In this document: piece by piece, positions 54,269 to 61,942 of the stretch
Numbering within the stretch: the first letter of the stretch is position 1
Layout of the letters: the number at the start of each line of letters is the position of its first letter
Made by a program: the position numbers and the translations under genes
Assembly: GCA_963696105.1 (NCBI GenBank)
Contig: CAVOIP010000005.1
Span: forward strand, 62,001-126,000
Length of the DNA stretch: 64,000 nucleotides
Direction of reading: 5' to 3'
Source: CAVRTM01 sp963696105
GTDB taxonomy: Bacteria > Actinomycetota > Actinomycetes > Actinomycetales > Dermatophilaceae
The notes under the pieces: generated by a model
What the model saw: the letters and a program-made list of their open reading frames with translations, nothing else
Told to the model about the DNA's origin: nothing
Databases searched by the model: none

Positions 54269-55684
54269 ATGGCTGACAGTGCAGACCGCGGGACCTACGA
54301 CGTCATCGTGCTCGGCGCCGGCCCGGTGGGCGAGAACGTCGCGGACCGGGCGGGGCGACGCGGCCTGAAGGTCGCGGTCGTCGAGCGCCGGCTCGTGGGC
54401 GGTGAGTGCAGCTTCTGGGCGTGCATCCCCTCCAAGGCGCTGCTGCGCCCGATCCACGCCGCGCACGCCGCCCGACGCGTCCGCGGGGTGAGCGGGGCGA
54501 CGCTGGAGCCCAGGGAGGTGTTCGCCCGCCGTGACTACTGGGTCTCCAGCTACGACGACAGCGGCGCCAAGACCTGGCTGGACTCGGCGGGCATCGACCT
54601 GGTCCGCGGCAACGGCCGCCTGGCCGGCGAGCGGGCGGTCGAGGTGGACGGCACGACCTACCGCGCGAACGTCGCCGTGGTCCTCGCCACCGGCACGACG
54701 GCGGCGGTCCCCGACATCCCCGGCCTGCGTGACGCGCAGCCGTGGACCAACATCGAGGCGACCGCGGCCTCGAGGGTCCCCCACCGCCTGGTGGTGCTCG
54801 GCGGCGGCGTGGTGGCGTGCGAGATGGCCCAGGTCTTCGCCGCGCTCGGCTCCTCGGTGACCGTGATCGAGCGGGGCGACCGGCTGCTCGGCCGGGCCGA
54901 GCCGGTTGCCAGCGCGATGGTCCGCGACGGGCTCAAGCGCGAGGGAGCCACGATCCGGCTCGGCGTCACCGCCGAGTCGGTCTCGCGCCCCTCCCCCGGC
55001 GGCTCGGTCAGCGTCCATCTCTCCGATGGGTCCTCGGTCACGGCCGACGAGATCCTGTGCGCCCTCGGCCGCACACCGCGCACGGAGGAGCTCGGGCTGG
55101 AGACCGTCGGCGCCAAGGTCGACGAGCGTGGCTACGTGGAGGTGGACGACACCGGCGAGGTCACCTCGGTGCCGGGGCAGTGGCTCTACGCCGTGGGCGA
55201 CGTCAACGGCCGCAACCTGCTCACTCACATGGGCAAGTACCAGGGTCGCGTGGCCGGCGACGTGATCGCCGCGCGTGCCGCCGGCGCCCCCACCGACGGG
55301 CCGGGCATGACGGCCTGGGCGGACCACCTCGGTGCCCCGCAGGTCATCTTCACCGACCCCGAGGTCGCCTCCGCCGGGCTGACCGAGGCCATGGCCCGGG
55401 CCGACGGCCGCCAGATCCGCGTCGTCGACGTCGACATGGGCTCGGTCTCCGGGTCGGGCCTGCAGGCCGACGACTACAGCGGGGCCGCGCGGCTCGTGGT
55501 CGATGCCGAGACCCGGGTCGTGCTGGGCGCCACGTTCGTCGGCCAGGACGTCGCCGAGATGGCCCACGCCGCCGCGATCGCCGTGACCGGGCACCTGACC
55601 GTCGACCAGCTGTGGCACGCCGTACCGTCCTTCCCCACCATGAGCGAGGTCTGGCTCCGACTGCTCGAGGAGTTCGGCCTGTGA
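54269..55684 (+). CDS. Pyridine nucleotide-disulfide oxidoreductase (dihydrolipoamide/mercuric reductase-like)
   Basis: A 471-residue FAD/NAD(P)-dependent class I oxidoreductase. It has the FAD-binding VIVLGAGPVGENVADRAGRR, the redox-active CSFWAC followed by IPSKALLRP, a NAD(P)-binding LVVLGGGVVACEMAQVFAAL, LYAVGDVNGRNLLTHMGKYQ, and a dimerisation domain with the catalytic-base segment HAVPSFPTMSEVW. The CSFWAC spacing keeps the CxxxxC disulfide but lacks the usual LNVG. It could serve as E3 (the 2-oxoacid dehydrogenase at 35.9-39.5 kb lacks one) or as a thiol reductase; the altered motif argues against a standard E3. TAGCGT lies 6 bases before the ATG. Confidence 0.85.
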   Translation: MADSADRGTYDVIVLGAGPVGENVADRAGRRGLKVAVVERRLVGGECSFWACIPSKALLRPIHAAHAARRVRGVSGATLEPREVFARRDYWVSSYDDSGAKTWLDSAGIDLVRGNGRLAGERAVEVDGTTYRANVAVVLATGTTAAVPDIPGLRDAQPWTNIEATAASRVPHRLVVLGGGVVACEMAQVFAALGSSVTVIERGDRLLGRAEPVASAMVRDGLKREGATIRLGVTAESVSRPSPGGSVSVHLSDGSSVTADEILCALGRTPRTEELGLETVGAKVDERGYVEVDDTGEVTSVPGQWLYAVGDVNGRNLLTHMGKYQGRVAGDVIAARAAGAPTDGPGMTAWADHLGAPQVIFTDPEVASAGLTEAMARADGRQIRVVDVDMGSVSGSGLQADDYSGAARLVVDAETRVVLGATFVGQDVAEMAHAAAIAVTGHLTVDQLWHAVPSFPTMSEVWLRLLEEFGL

Positions 55685-56199
55685 CCTCCCGGCCGCCGGA
55701 GATCGACCTGTGGGACGCTGCGCGGGCCCGGGTGTCGGCGGCCGGGCTGTGGCGCGTGTACGACGAGGTGCGCGGCGACGGCGCGTCGTTCGACGCCTGG
55801 CAGGCCGAGGTGTTCGAGCCCGACTGCGCCCGGGCCGGGTTCCGCCTCTCCGTCGCGCGGTGCGACCACGAGATCGTGGGCTACGCCTACGGGTTCTTCG
55901 GCGAGCGCGGGCAACCGTGGTCCGACCGGGTCGCGGCGGCACTGCCCGAGGAGGTGGCCGCGACCTGGCTCGGCGAGCACTTCGAGCTGGCGGATCTGGC
56001 GGTCCTGGCGTCCCACCGTCGTCACGGCGGTGGCCGGCGACTGCACGACGTGCTGATGGACGGGGAGACCCGACCGGCCCTGCTGGCCACCGACGACGCC
56101 GACACGGCGGCCGTGCGGCTGCTCGCCTCGCGCGGCTGGCAGCGTCTGGGGCTGCTGTCCGAGGGCGTGCAGGTGATGGGGCTGCGCCGGTCGGGGTAG
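55681..56199 (+). CDS. GNAT-type acetyltransferase (tentative)
   Basis: A 172-residue protein with FRLSVARCDHEIVGYAYGFF, a degenerate acetyl-CoA-binding region ELADLAVLASHRRHGGGRRL and PALLATDDADTAAVRLLASR followed by GWQRLG. This fits a GNAT fold. The GTG overlaps the flavoprotein stop (GTGA). The TAG stop lies inside the tRNA-Pro gene on the other strand. Confidence 0.7.
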   Translation: MTSRPPEIDLWDAARARVSAAGLWRVYDEVRGDGASFDAWQAEVFEPDCARAGFRLSVARCDHEIVGYAYGFFGERGQPWSDRVAAALPEEVAATWLGEHFELADLAVLASHRRHGGGRRLHDVLMDGETRPALLATDDADTAAVRLLASRGWQRLGLLSEGVQVMGLRRSG

Positions 56200-56264
56200 C
56201 CGGATTCGAACCGGCGGCCTTCCGCTCCCAAAGCGGACGCGCTACCAAGCTGCGCCATACCCCG
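56191..56264 (-). tRNA. tRNA-Pro (anticodon TGG)
   Basis: The minus strand folds as a tRNA: acceptor CGGGGTA with TACCCCG, anticodon arm TCCGC-TTTGGGA-GCGGA giving anticodon TGG, T-arm GCCGG-TTCGAAT-CCGGC and discriminator A. CCA is not encoded. Its 3' end overlaps the convergent acetyltransferase stop by 9 bases. Confidence 0.95.
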
Positions 56265-56378
56265 TTGCCGTCATCCTGAGCCCGTCCGGCACCCGTGCGG
56301 GGTGCCGGATTTCGGATCGCGCGACGGCGGGCATTAGGCTAACGCCCCGCAGCACCCGCACCGACGGCGGGCGCTCGC

Positions 56379-56452
56379 GCGGGTGTAGCTCAATGGCAGA
56401 GCCCCAGCCTTCCAAGCTGGCCATGCCGGTTCGATCCCGGTCACCCGCTCCA
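56379..56452 (+). tRNA. tRNA-Gly (anticodon TCC)
   Basis: Acceptor GCGGGTG with CACCCGC, D-arm TAGCTCAATGGCAGA, anticodon arm CCAGC-CTTCCAA-GCTGG giving TCC (reads GGA), T-arm with GGTTCGATCCC, discriminator T, and an encoded CCA at 56450-56452. It diverges from tRNA-Pro. Confidence 0.96.
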
Positions 56453-56529
56453 CTCCGGAGCCGCAGGTCAGGACCCCATCCGACCTGCGGCTCCCGCGTT
56501 TCCGCAGGTGATCGGCAGGGACGAGCCCG

Positions 56530-56796
56530 TCAGCTGGCGGGGTGCGGGTCGTACCAGCCGCCGTGGTCGTCTGCCAGCGCGGCGAACCGGTCGCGCAGCC
56601 CGCTCTCGACCGGACCCGACTCGTCGGCGACGTTCTCCTCGCGGACGTGGACCGCCCACTCGTGGGCCTCGGCGTCGTCCTCGCCGGCCAGGGCCTCGCG
56701 GACGACCCGCACCTCGGTGAAGCCCTCGCCGGACAGGGAGGCGGCGACCTCCTCGGCGGTCTCGCGCTCGGGGAAAACCATCAGGTGGTCGCTCAC
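56530..56796 (-). CDS. RraB-like small protein (tentative)
   Basis: An 88-residue protein starting MSDHLMVFPERETAEEVAAS with an alternating strand-helix-strand layout (GFTEVRVVREALAGEDDAEA, HEWAVHVREENVADESGP) and the tail DDHGGWYDPHPAS. This is like the RraB (regulator of ribonuclease E activity B) fold seen in several actinobacterial proteins, where inhibition of RNase E is unproven. The GTG at 56796 has CATACT six bases upstream on the minus strand. Confidence 0.6.
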   Translation of the reverse strand: MSDHLMVFPERETAEEVAASLSGEGFTEVRVVREALAGEDDAEAHEWAVHVREENVADESGPVESGLRDRFAALADDHGGWYDPHPAS

Positions 56797-56840
56797 CCGC
56801 CCAGTATGCCGTCCTGGACGTGCCGTCCCCGACGGCCGGC

Positions 56841-56912
56841 TGCTGCGGCCGGAGCGGCGACCCCTGCTGCGGCCGCAGCGGCGACCGGTTGCTGCGGCAA
56901 GAGCGGCGACCT
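56841..56912. repeat. Three ~24-bp direct repeats upstream of the CDF gene
   Basis: Units with TGCTGCGGC and AGCGGCGACC start at 56841, 56865 and 56890. They fill most of the gap between the RraB-like gene and the CDF transporter and end 15 bases before its ATG, so they overlap the promoter. No metal-regulator motif is recognisable. Confidence 0.7.
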
Positions 56913-56926
56913 GACAGGCTTGTCCC

Positions 56927-57883
56927 ATGAAGCAGATCGCCTTTCCCCGGGTGGGCGAGGAGCCGGAGGGCGTGCCGGTCGGGCTGACCCGCTTCGCGTG
57001 GCTGTCCATCGCAGCGGCCCTGGTCACCATCGCCCTCAAGACCAGCGCCTACCTCCTGACGGGGTCCGTCGGCCTCCTCTCGGACGCCGCCGAGTCCGTG
57101 GTCAACCTGGTGGCCGCGGTCGTCGCCCTCATCGCCCTGCGCGTCGCCGCCAAGCCCGCCGACGCCAACCACCACTACGGCCACGGCAAGGCCGAGTACT
57201 TCTCCGCCGGCATCGAGGGCCTGATGATCTTCGTGGCCGCCGCGGTGATCCTGGTCAGCGCGGTGGACCGGTTCCTGCACCCCTCGGCCATCGAGAGCGT
57301 CGGCGTCGGCCTGGCCATCTCCACCGTCGCCTCCGTCGTCAACGGTGCCGTCGGGCTGCTGCTGATCCGGGCCGGGCGCGCACACCGCTCGGTCACCCTC
57401 ACCGCCGACGGCAAGCACCTGCTCACCGACGTGTGGACCTCGGTCGGCGTCATCGTCGGCGTGCTCCTCGTCGCCCTGACCGGGTGGCAGCGGCTCGACC
57501 CCGTCGTGGCCGCGCTGGTCGGCGTCAACATCCTCGTCACCGGTTACCGCCTCGTGTCCCAGTCCGTCACCTCGCTGCTGGACGCAGCGCTGCCCGAGGA
57601 GGACGTGGTCCGCCTGACCGCCGTCCTGGACCGGCTGCGCACCGCGGACGTCGACTTCAGCGACCTGCGCACGCGCGAGTCCGGTCGGCACCGGTTCGTG
57701 GCGTTGACGGTCCTCGTACCCGGCAGCTGGACCGTCGAGCGGGCCCACGACGTGGCCGACGACGTCGAGACGGCGATCGCCGCGGACCTCGCTCACACCG
57801 AGGTGCAGACCCACATCGAGCCGCATGCCCGGCACGCGGCCGGCGCCACGCAGAGCGCCGCCGTGCCGTCGCCGTACCGCTGA
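56927..57883 (+). CDS. Cation diffusion facilitator (CDF) family transporter
   Basis: A 318-residue efflux protein for divalent metal ions (Zn, Fe, Mn or Co). It has six transmembrane helices, the metal site in SVGLLSDAAESVVNLVAA (helix 2), the HHYGHGKAEYFSAGIEGL loop, KHLLTDVWTSVGVIVGVLL (helix 5, with D) and a C-terminal cytoplasmic domain with FSDLRTRESGRHRFVALTVL. The DAAES variant instead of DAxHM suggests specificity other than plain Zn. CAGGCT is 6 bases before the ATG. Confidence 0.9.
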   Translation: MKQIAFPRVGEEPEGVPVGLTRFAWLSIAAALVTIALKTSAYLLTGSVGLLSDAAESVVNLVAAVVALIALRVAAKPADANHHYGHGKAEYFSAGIEGLMIFVAAAVILVSAVDRFLHPSAIESVGVGLAISTVASVVNGAVGLLLIRAGRAHRSVTLTADGKHLLTDVWTSVGVIVGVLLVALTGWQRLDPVVAALVGVNILVTGYRLVSQSVTSLLDAALPEEDVVRLTAVLDRLRTADVDFSDLRTRESGRHRFVALTVLVPGSWTVERAHDVADDVETAIAADLAHTEVQTHIEPHARHAAGATQSAAVPSPYR

Positions 57884-57898
57884 GGATGGCGCCTGCGG

Positions 57899-58318
57899 TC
57901 AGTGGCCGTCGTAGGCCCAGGAACGCCACTGACGGATGCGCAGGGCGATGACCGGACCGGCCGGTGCGGCGCCGGCGTACTGCGGGTACTTGCCCACCAG
58001 CGCCACGACCGCCTGCCGCTCCTCGGTCGAGCCGGGAACGAGCACCTCCGCGGCACCGTCGGCCCGCACCCACCACAGGGCGGACCAGTCCTCGTCGTAC
58101 TCGTCCACCAGGAGGGCGGCACGGCCCGTGGCCTCGACGTCGGCCAGCCGGCGCAGTCGCCGGGTCGTCTTGGGCTTGCCGTCCACGGCCGTGTAGAGAG
58201 CCTCCCCCACGAGCGCGAACACCACTGGCACGACGTGCGGTTCACCCTCTGCAGAGACCGTGGCGAGCCTGCCCACCCGCGCCGCGGCGAGTCGTGATCG
58301 GCGTTCGTCCGGCCCCAT
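57899..58318 (-). CDS. PPOX-class F420-dependent oxidoreductase (TIGR03668-like)
   Basis: A split-barrel flavin/deazaflavin-binding protein of 139 residues: RVGRLATVSAEGEPHVVPVV, then LYTAVDGKPKTTRRLRRLAD and DEDWSALWWVRADGAAEVL, ending KYPQYAGAAPAGPVIALRIR and WRSWAYDGH. These match the TIGR03668-type PPOX family of F420-using actinobacteria. I prefer ATG 58318 because TACGGT lies exactly 6 bases upstream; a farther upstream ATG would add 11 unconserved residues. Substrate unknown. Confidence 0.85.
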   Translation of the reverse strand: MGPDERRSRLAAARVGRLATVSAEGEPHVVPVVFALVGEALYTAVDGKPKTTRRLRRLADVEATGRAALLVDEYDEDWSALWWVRADGAAEVLVPGSTEERQAVVALVGKYPQYAGAAPAGPVIALRIRQWRSWAYDGH

Positions 58319-58359
58319 GCCCCCACCGTAGGACGTCGCGTGCGCCGGCACCGGGACAA

Positions 58360-58393
58360 AAAGAAACCCCCGCGGCGTGGCCGCCGCGGGGGT
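58360..58393 (-). terminator. Rho-independent terminator of the small membrane protein gene
   Basis: On the minus strand a perfect 10-bp stem (CCCCCGCGGC with GCCGCGGGGG, 6-base loop) is followed by TTTCTTTTT. It lies 17 bases after the stop of the gene at 58410-58556. Confidence 0.88.
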
Positions 58394-58409
58394 CGAGGTC
58401 GTCCTGCGG

Positions 58410-58556
58410 TCAGTACCAGCGCCGCTTGGTGCCGCCGATCGGGATGAAGTTCACCACGAGACCGATGACCAGGACGATGATCCCGATGGTGAGCAGGATC
58501 TTCAGGCTGGAGACAAGCAGGCCCAGCAGGATCAGGATGATGCCGAGGATGATCAT
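58410..58556 (-). CDS. Small hydrophobic protein (DUF6131-like)
   Basis: A 48-residue protein made of two membrane segments (IILGIILILLGLLVSSLK and ILLTIGIIVLVIGLVVNFI) with a short basic end IGGTKRRWY. The ATG at 58556 has AAGGAG 8 bases upstream, and a strong terminator follows. Such proteins are common and unexplained in actinobacteria; the family name is tentative. Confidence 0.75.
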   Translation of the reverse strand: MIILGIILILLGLLVSSLKILLTIGIIVLVIGLVVNFIPIGGTKRRWY

Positions 58557-58745
58557 GCACACGCTCCTTGCAGTGGAATGGGACGATCGGAGCATAGTGA
58601 CCGGCACGACACAGCAGATCGCCTGCACGGCGTACGGCGTGTCGCGAACGGACCCGGGACGGGTGCCCGACATGGTCCGGGCCCTCCCGGCACCGGGCGG
58701 CGCCCCCGGGTCGCCGACGTCAGGTGCGCGGCATACGGTGCCAGC

Positions 58746-59756
58746 ATGGAATTCCGATACCTCGGCAACAGCGGGCTCAAGATCTCCGAGATCACCTACG
58801 GCAACTGGCTCACCCACGGATCGCAGGTGGAGAACGACACCGCGACCCAGTGCGTGCGGGCCGCCCTCGACAACGGCATCTCCACGTTCGACACCGCCGA
58901 CACCTACGCCAACACCAGGGCTGAGGTGGTCCTCGGCGAGGCGCTGAAGGGCGAGCGACGCGAGTCCCTCGAGATCTTCACCAAGGTCTACTGGCCGACC
59001 GGCCCCGGCGGCAAGAACGACACCGGCCTGTCGCGCAAGCACGTCATGGAGTCGATCAACGGCTCCCTGCAGCGGCTGCAGACCGACTACGTCGACCTGT
59101 ACCAGGCCCACCGCTACGACACCGAGACGCCGCTGGAGGAGACGATGCAGGCGTTCGCCGACATCGTCCGCCAGGGCAAGGCGCTCTACATCGGCGTCAG
59201 CGAGTGGACCGCGGACCAGATCCGCGAGGGCGTCAAGCTGAGCAAGGAGCTCGGCTTCCAGCTCATCTCCAGCCAGCCGCAGTACTCCATGCTCTGGCGG
59301 GTCATCGAGGACGAGGTCGTGCCGACCTCCCGTGAGCTCGGCGTGTCCCAGATCGTCTGGTCCCCGGTGGCCCAGGGCGTGCTGACCGGCAAGTACAAGC
59401 CGGGCGAGCAGCCCCCGGCCGGCTCGCGCGCCACCGACGAGAAGGGCGGTGCGGACATGATCAAGCGCTTCATGAACGACGACGTCCTCACCCGCGTGCA
59501 GGCCCTCACGCCCGTCGCGAAGGAGCTCGACCTGTCCCTCGCCCAGCTCGCGGTCGCATGGGTGCTGCAGAACGACAACGTCGCCGCGGCACTGATCGGG
59601 GCCAGCCGCCCCGAGCAGGTGACCGAGAACGCCAAGGCCGCGGGCGTGACCATCCCCGCCGAGCTCATGGCCCGGATCGACGACGCCCTCGGGGACGTCG
59701 TGGAGCGCGACCCCGGCAAGACCGCGGAGACCTCGCCCCAGGCCCGCGTCGCCTGA
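58746..59756 (+). CDS. Aldo/keto reductase (potassium-channel beta-subunit-like)
   Basis: An intact 336-residue AKR: MEFRYLGNSGLKISEITYG, FDTADTYANTRAEVVLGEAL (Asp and Tyr), IFTKVYWPTGPGGKNDTGLS (Lys), VDLYQAHRYDTETPLEETMQ (His), QPQYSMLWR, WSPVAQGVLTGKYKPGEQPP and C-terminal LIGASRPEQVTENAKAAG. This is the Kv-beta-like AKR subgroup. TACGGT is 6 bases before the ATG. A hairpin terminator follows at 59,772. Substrate unknown. It is not closely similar to the first AKR of the window. Confidence 0.92.
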   Translation: MEFRYLGNSGLKISEITYGNWLTHGSQVENDTATQCVRAALDNGISTFDTADTYANTRAEVVLGEALKGERRESLEIFTKVYWPTGPGGKNDTGLSRKHVMESINGSLQRLQTDYVDLYQAHRYDTETPLEETMQAFADIVRQGKALYIGVSEWTADQIREGVKLSKELGFQLISSQPQYSMLWRVIEDEVVPTSRELGVSQIVWSPVAQGVLTGKYKPGEQPPAGSRATDEKGGADMIKRFMNDDVLTRVQALTPVAKELDLSLAQLAVAWVLQNDNVAAALIGASRPEQVTENAKAAGVTIPAELMARIDDALGDVVERDPGKTAETSPQARVA

Positions 59757-59771
59757 CCGGTCGTACGCCGC

Positions 59772-59804
59772 CCGGCCCCCGTCCCGCGAAGGGCCGGGGG
59801 CCGG
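59772..59804 (+). terminator. Hairpin terminator after the aldo/keto reductase
   Basis: A 9-bp perfect stem CCGGCCCCC/GGGGGCCGG (59772-59780 and 59796-59804) followed by a T-rich TCTGTCTGTC, 16 bases after the stop. Confidence 0.65.
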
Positions 59805-59833
59805 TCTGTCTGTCCCGGCGCCGCCGAGCACTC

Positions 59834-59870
59834 GGGGTCGGGTCGGGGTCGGGTCGGGGTCGGGTCGGGG
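59834..59870 (+). repeat. 11-bp G-rich tandem repeat (G-quadruplex candidate)
   Basis: Three copies of GGGGTCGGGTC (59834-59866) followed by GGGG give at least seven G-runs of three or four with TC spacers. This meets the usual G-quadruplex pattern on the plus strand, 46 bases before the PspC-type gene and just after the preceding terminator. Confidence 0.8.
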
Positions 59871-59915
59871 GCCTCCCCGATGGGAACGACGGCCGCGGGC
59901 GGTCAGGCTCGAAGC

Positions 59916-60152
59916 ATGACCACCACACCCGCCCCCCAGCCCTTCCGCCGCCGCGCGCACGACCGCATCCTCGGCGGCGTCTGCGGTGCCGTCGCCGACC
60001 GCACCGGCATCGACGTCGGCATCGTCCGGCTGATCGCCGTCCTGCTGTCGGTCTTCGGCGGCGTCGCGATCCCCGCCTACCTGGCCGCCTGGCTGCTCCT
60101 GCCCGAGGACGGCCAGGACCGCTCACCGGCCGAGCGCCTGCTGTCGCGGTGA
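59916..60152 (+). CDS. PspC domain membrane protein
   Basis: A 78-residue protein with the PspC motif RRAHDRILGGVCGAVADRTG, then IDVGIVRLIAVLLSVFGGVA and AYLAAWLLLPEDGQ (transmembrane). PspC proteins act in envelope-stress sensing; short stand-alone versions are frequent in actinobacteria. I take ATG 59916, with CAGGCT six bases upstream, over an in-frame ATG 12 codons earlier. Confidence 0.88.
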   Translation: MTTTPAPQPFRRRAHDRILGGVCGAVADRTGIDVGIVRLIAVLLSVFGGVAIPAYLAAWLLLPEDGQDRSPAERLLSR

Positions 60153-60259
60153 CCGGCGACGGGCGGGGCGAGGTTCGACGACGGCCACGTCGCGCGCCTA
60201 GATTGAACTGTCTCCCCGCCGGCCACCGGGCCGGCGCACGACGCGAAGGAACCGCACCC

Positions 60260-60595
60260 ATGGGCATGTTCGACAACCTCAAGGGCAAGGCCGACCAGCT
60301 CAAGGAGAAGGCCAGCGCGCTCGTCGACCAGCACGGCGACAAGATCGATCAGGGCCTCGACAAGGCCGGGGAGATGGTCGACAAGAAGACCGGCGGCAAG
60401 TACACCGACCAGATCGCCACCGGCAAGACCATGGCCCGCGAGCAGCTGGACAACCTCGACGGCCGCAAGGACGACTTCCCCCGCCGCGACGACGCCGTCG
60501 ACGCGGTCGACGAGCAGCCCGCCCCGATCGACCCAGCCACCCCGATCCCGCCGGCGGAGCCGATCGACCCCAGCGCGCCGCGCAACCCGCTCTGA
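60260..60595 (+). CDS. MT0933-like antitoxin-family protein
   Basis: A 111-residue protein: MGMFDNLKGKADQLKEKASA, QHGDKIDQGLDKAGEMVDKK, TGGKYTDQIATGKTMAREQL. This matches the MT0933/Rv0909-type antitoxin family, with amphipathic helical repeats, plus a Pro/Ala-rich acidic extension of ~45 residues. In M. tuberculosis Rv0909 pairs with toxin Rv0910. No toxin-like gene is adjacent here, so it may have another (stress-related) role. GAAGGA precedes the ATG. Confidence 0.82.
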   Translation: MGMFDNLKGKADQLKEKASALVDQHGDKIDQGLDKAGEMVDKKTGGKYTDQIATGKTMAREQLDNLDGRKDDFPRRDDAVDAVDEQPAPIDPATPIPPAEPIDPSAPRNPL

Positions 60596-60654
60596 GCTGC
60601 CGGCGGGTCAGGGGCAGCACCGCTCGCCGCACAGCGCGACACCGCACCCGAGCA

Positions 60655-60690
60655 CCGCGGGCCGCCGCCCCTCGAGGCTGCGGCCCGCGG
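60655..60690. terminator. Hairpin between convergent genes
   Basis: An 11-bp perfect stem CCGCGGGCCGC/GCGGCCCGCGG (60655-60665 and 60680-60690), 36 bases before the SpoIIE-type phosphatase stop and 60 after the MT0933-like gene. Likely bidirectional terminator. Confidence 0.65.
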
Positions 60691-60725
60691 CGCGCGCCCG
60701 GGGGACGCGTGGTGCGCCGGTCCCG

Positions 60726-61841
60726 TCAGCTGCGCCAGATGAGGACGACCGCGCGGTCGTCGGTCTCGCCGGCGAGCGCCGTCGCGCAGATGCGGGCCGC
60801 GCCGCCGGCGAAGCCACGGGAGACCAGCCGCTCCGCCTCGCCGAGCATCCGGTCGATGCCCACGTGCAGGTCCCGGGTCCGGGTCTCGATGACCCCGTCG
60901 GTGTAGAGCAGCAGGGCGTCCCCCCGCTCGAGGCGGCCCGTCTGGCGGGGGAAGTCGCTGCCGGCCGTCACGCCCAGCAGCGGGCCGCCGGTGGCGTCGA
61001 GCAGCCCCCAACGTCCCGACCCGGCCGCGAACTTCACACCCGGCGGGTGCCCGGCGCTGCCGATGCAGAAGACACCGGTCTCGAGGTTGAGCGCGAGATG
61101 GACCGCAGTGGCGAAGCCCTCGTTCCAGTCCTGGCGCAACAGGTAGGCGTTGGCGGCCGGCAGGAAGCCCTCGGGCTCCATCGCGCCGAGCAGGCCACCG
61201 AAGGCCCCCGACAGCAACAGTGCCCGCGTGCCGGCGTTGACGCCCTTGCCGGACACGTCGATCAACGCCACCTCCAGGCGGGTGCCGTTGTCGGACCGGT
61301 TGGCCACGACGAAGTCACCCGAGAACGCGTCGCCGTACGCCGACTTCAGCGCGGCCTCGGCGTGCCAGGGCTCCGGCAGGTCGGGCAGCAGCCCGTGCGC
61401 CCGCAACCGGTCACGCAGGTCGACCAACATCGACTCCCCCAGCGTGCCTTGCACACCGAGGCGGGACCGGGACAGGCACAGCGCGCCCATCATCGCCGCG
61501 ATGAGGCCCACGATGAGGATCCCCCCGCCGAGACCGGGTTTGGCCGGCTCGAGGAGGAGCGCCACCGAGGCGACCCCGACGGTGACCACACCGAGCACAC
61601 CGAGGAACCACCGCAGCGGCAGGAAGAGCCCGGCGACGACGACGAGCGGGGCGTAGGCGGCGTACGACACCACCAGCGGCCACCGCGCCATGGCGACCGC
61701 GAGGGCCACGGACACCGCGATGATCACCGCAGCGAGGGTCACCGAGGACGAGAGCCGGCCGAGGACGGAGCCGCGCCGGATCGCACGGGTCACCTTCACG
61801 GCACGACGTCGGCGCGCGACCACGTCGACTTGAGTCGTCAC
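60726..61841 (-). CDS. SpoIIE/PP2C-family membrane protein phosphatase
   Basis: A 371-residue protein. An N-terminal basic stretch precedes four or five transmembrane helices (SSVTLAAVIIAVSVALAVAM, VVSYAAYAPLVVVAGLFLPL and others) up to ~130. A C-terminal SpoIIE-type phosphatase domain follows, with GDAFSGDFVVANRSDNGTRL (metal site), LEVALIDVSGKGVNAGTRAL, FCIGSAGHPPGV and LLLYTDGVIETRTRDL. Such phosphatases often act on anti-anti-sigma factors. No sigma-factor module is adjacent. GTG start with TATGGT six bases upstream on the minus strand. Confidence 0.9.
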   Translation of the reverse strand: MTTQVDVVARRRRAVKVTRAIRRGSVLGRLSSSVTLAAVIIAVSVALAVAMARWPLVVSYAAYAPLVVVAGLFLPLRWFLGVLGVVTVGVASVALLLEPAKPGLGGGILIVGLIAAMMGALCLSRSRLGVQGTLGESMLVDLRDRLRAHGLLPDLPEPWHAEAALKSAYGDAFSGDFVVANRSDNGTRLEVALIDVSGKGVNAGTRALLLSGAFGGLLGAMEPEGFLPAANAYLLRQDWNEGFATAVHLALNLETGVFCIGSAGHPPGVKFAAGSGRWGLLDATGGPLLGVTAGSDFPRQTGRLERGDALLLYTDGVIETRTRDLHVGIDRMLGEAERLVSRGFAGGAARICATALAGETDDRAVVLIWRS

Positions 61842-61942
61842 GGTCGAACCATACGGTCGCGATGGGAATCGTGCCGGACGTTTGACCGAGTCCTGACCCG
61901 GCGTGCCCCCTGCCCTCTCCCGTGTCGGAGCGGAGAGCGCAA

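Noticed and set aside
56191..56452. Integrative element attachment site at the divergent tRNA-Pro/tRNA-Gly pair
   Set aside because: No integrase gene, no duplicated tRNA 3' end and no foreign-looking genes are found nearby.
60260..60595. Toxin-antitoxin operon
   Set aside because: Only the antitoxin-like gene is present. The flanking genes are a PspC-type protein and a SpoIIE-type phosphatase, neither a known toxin.
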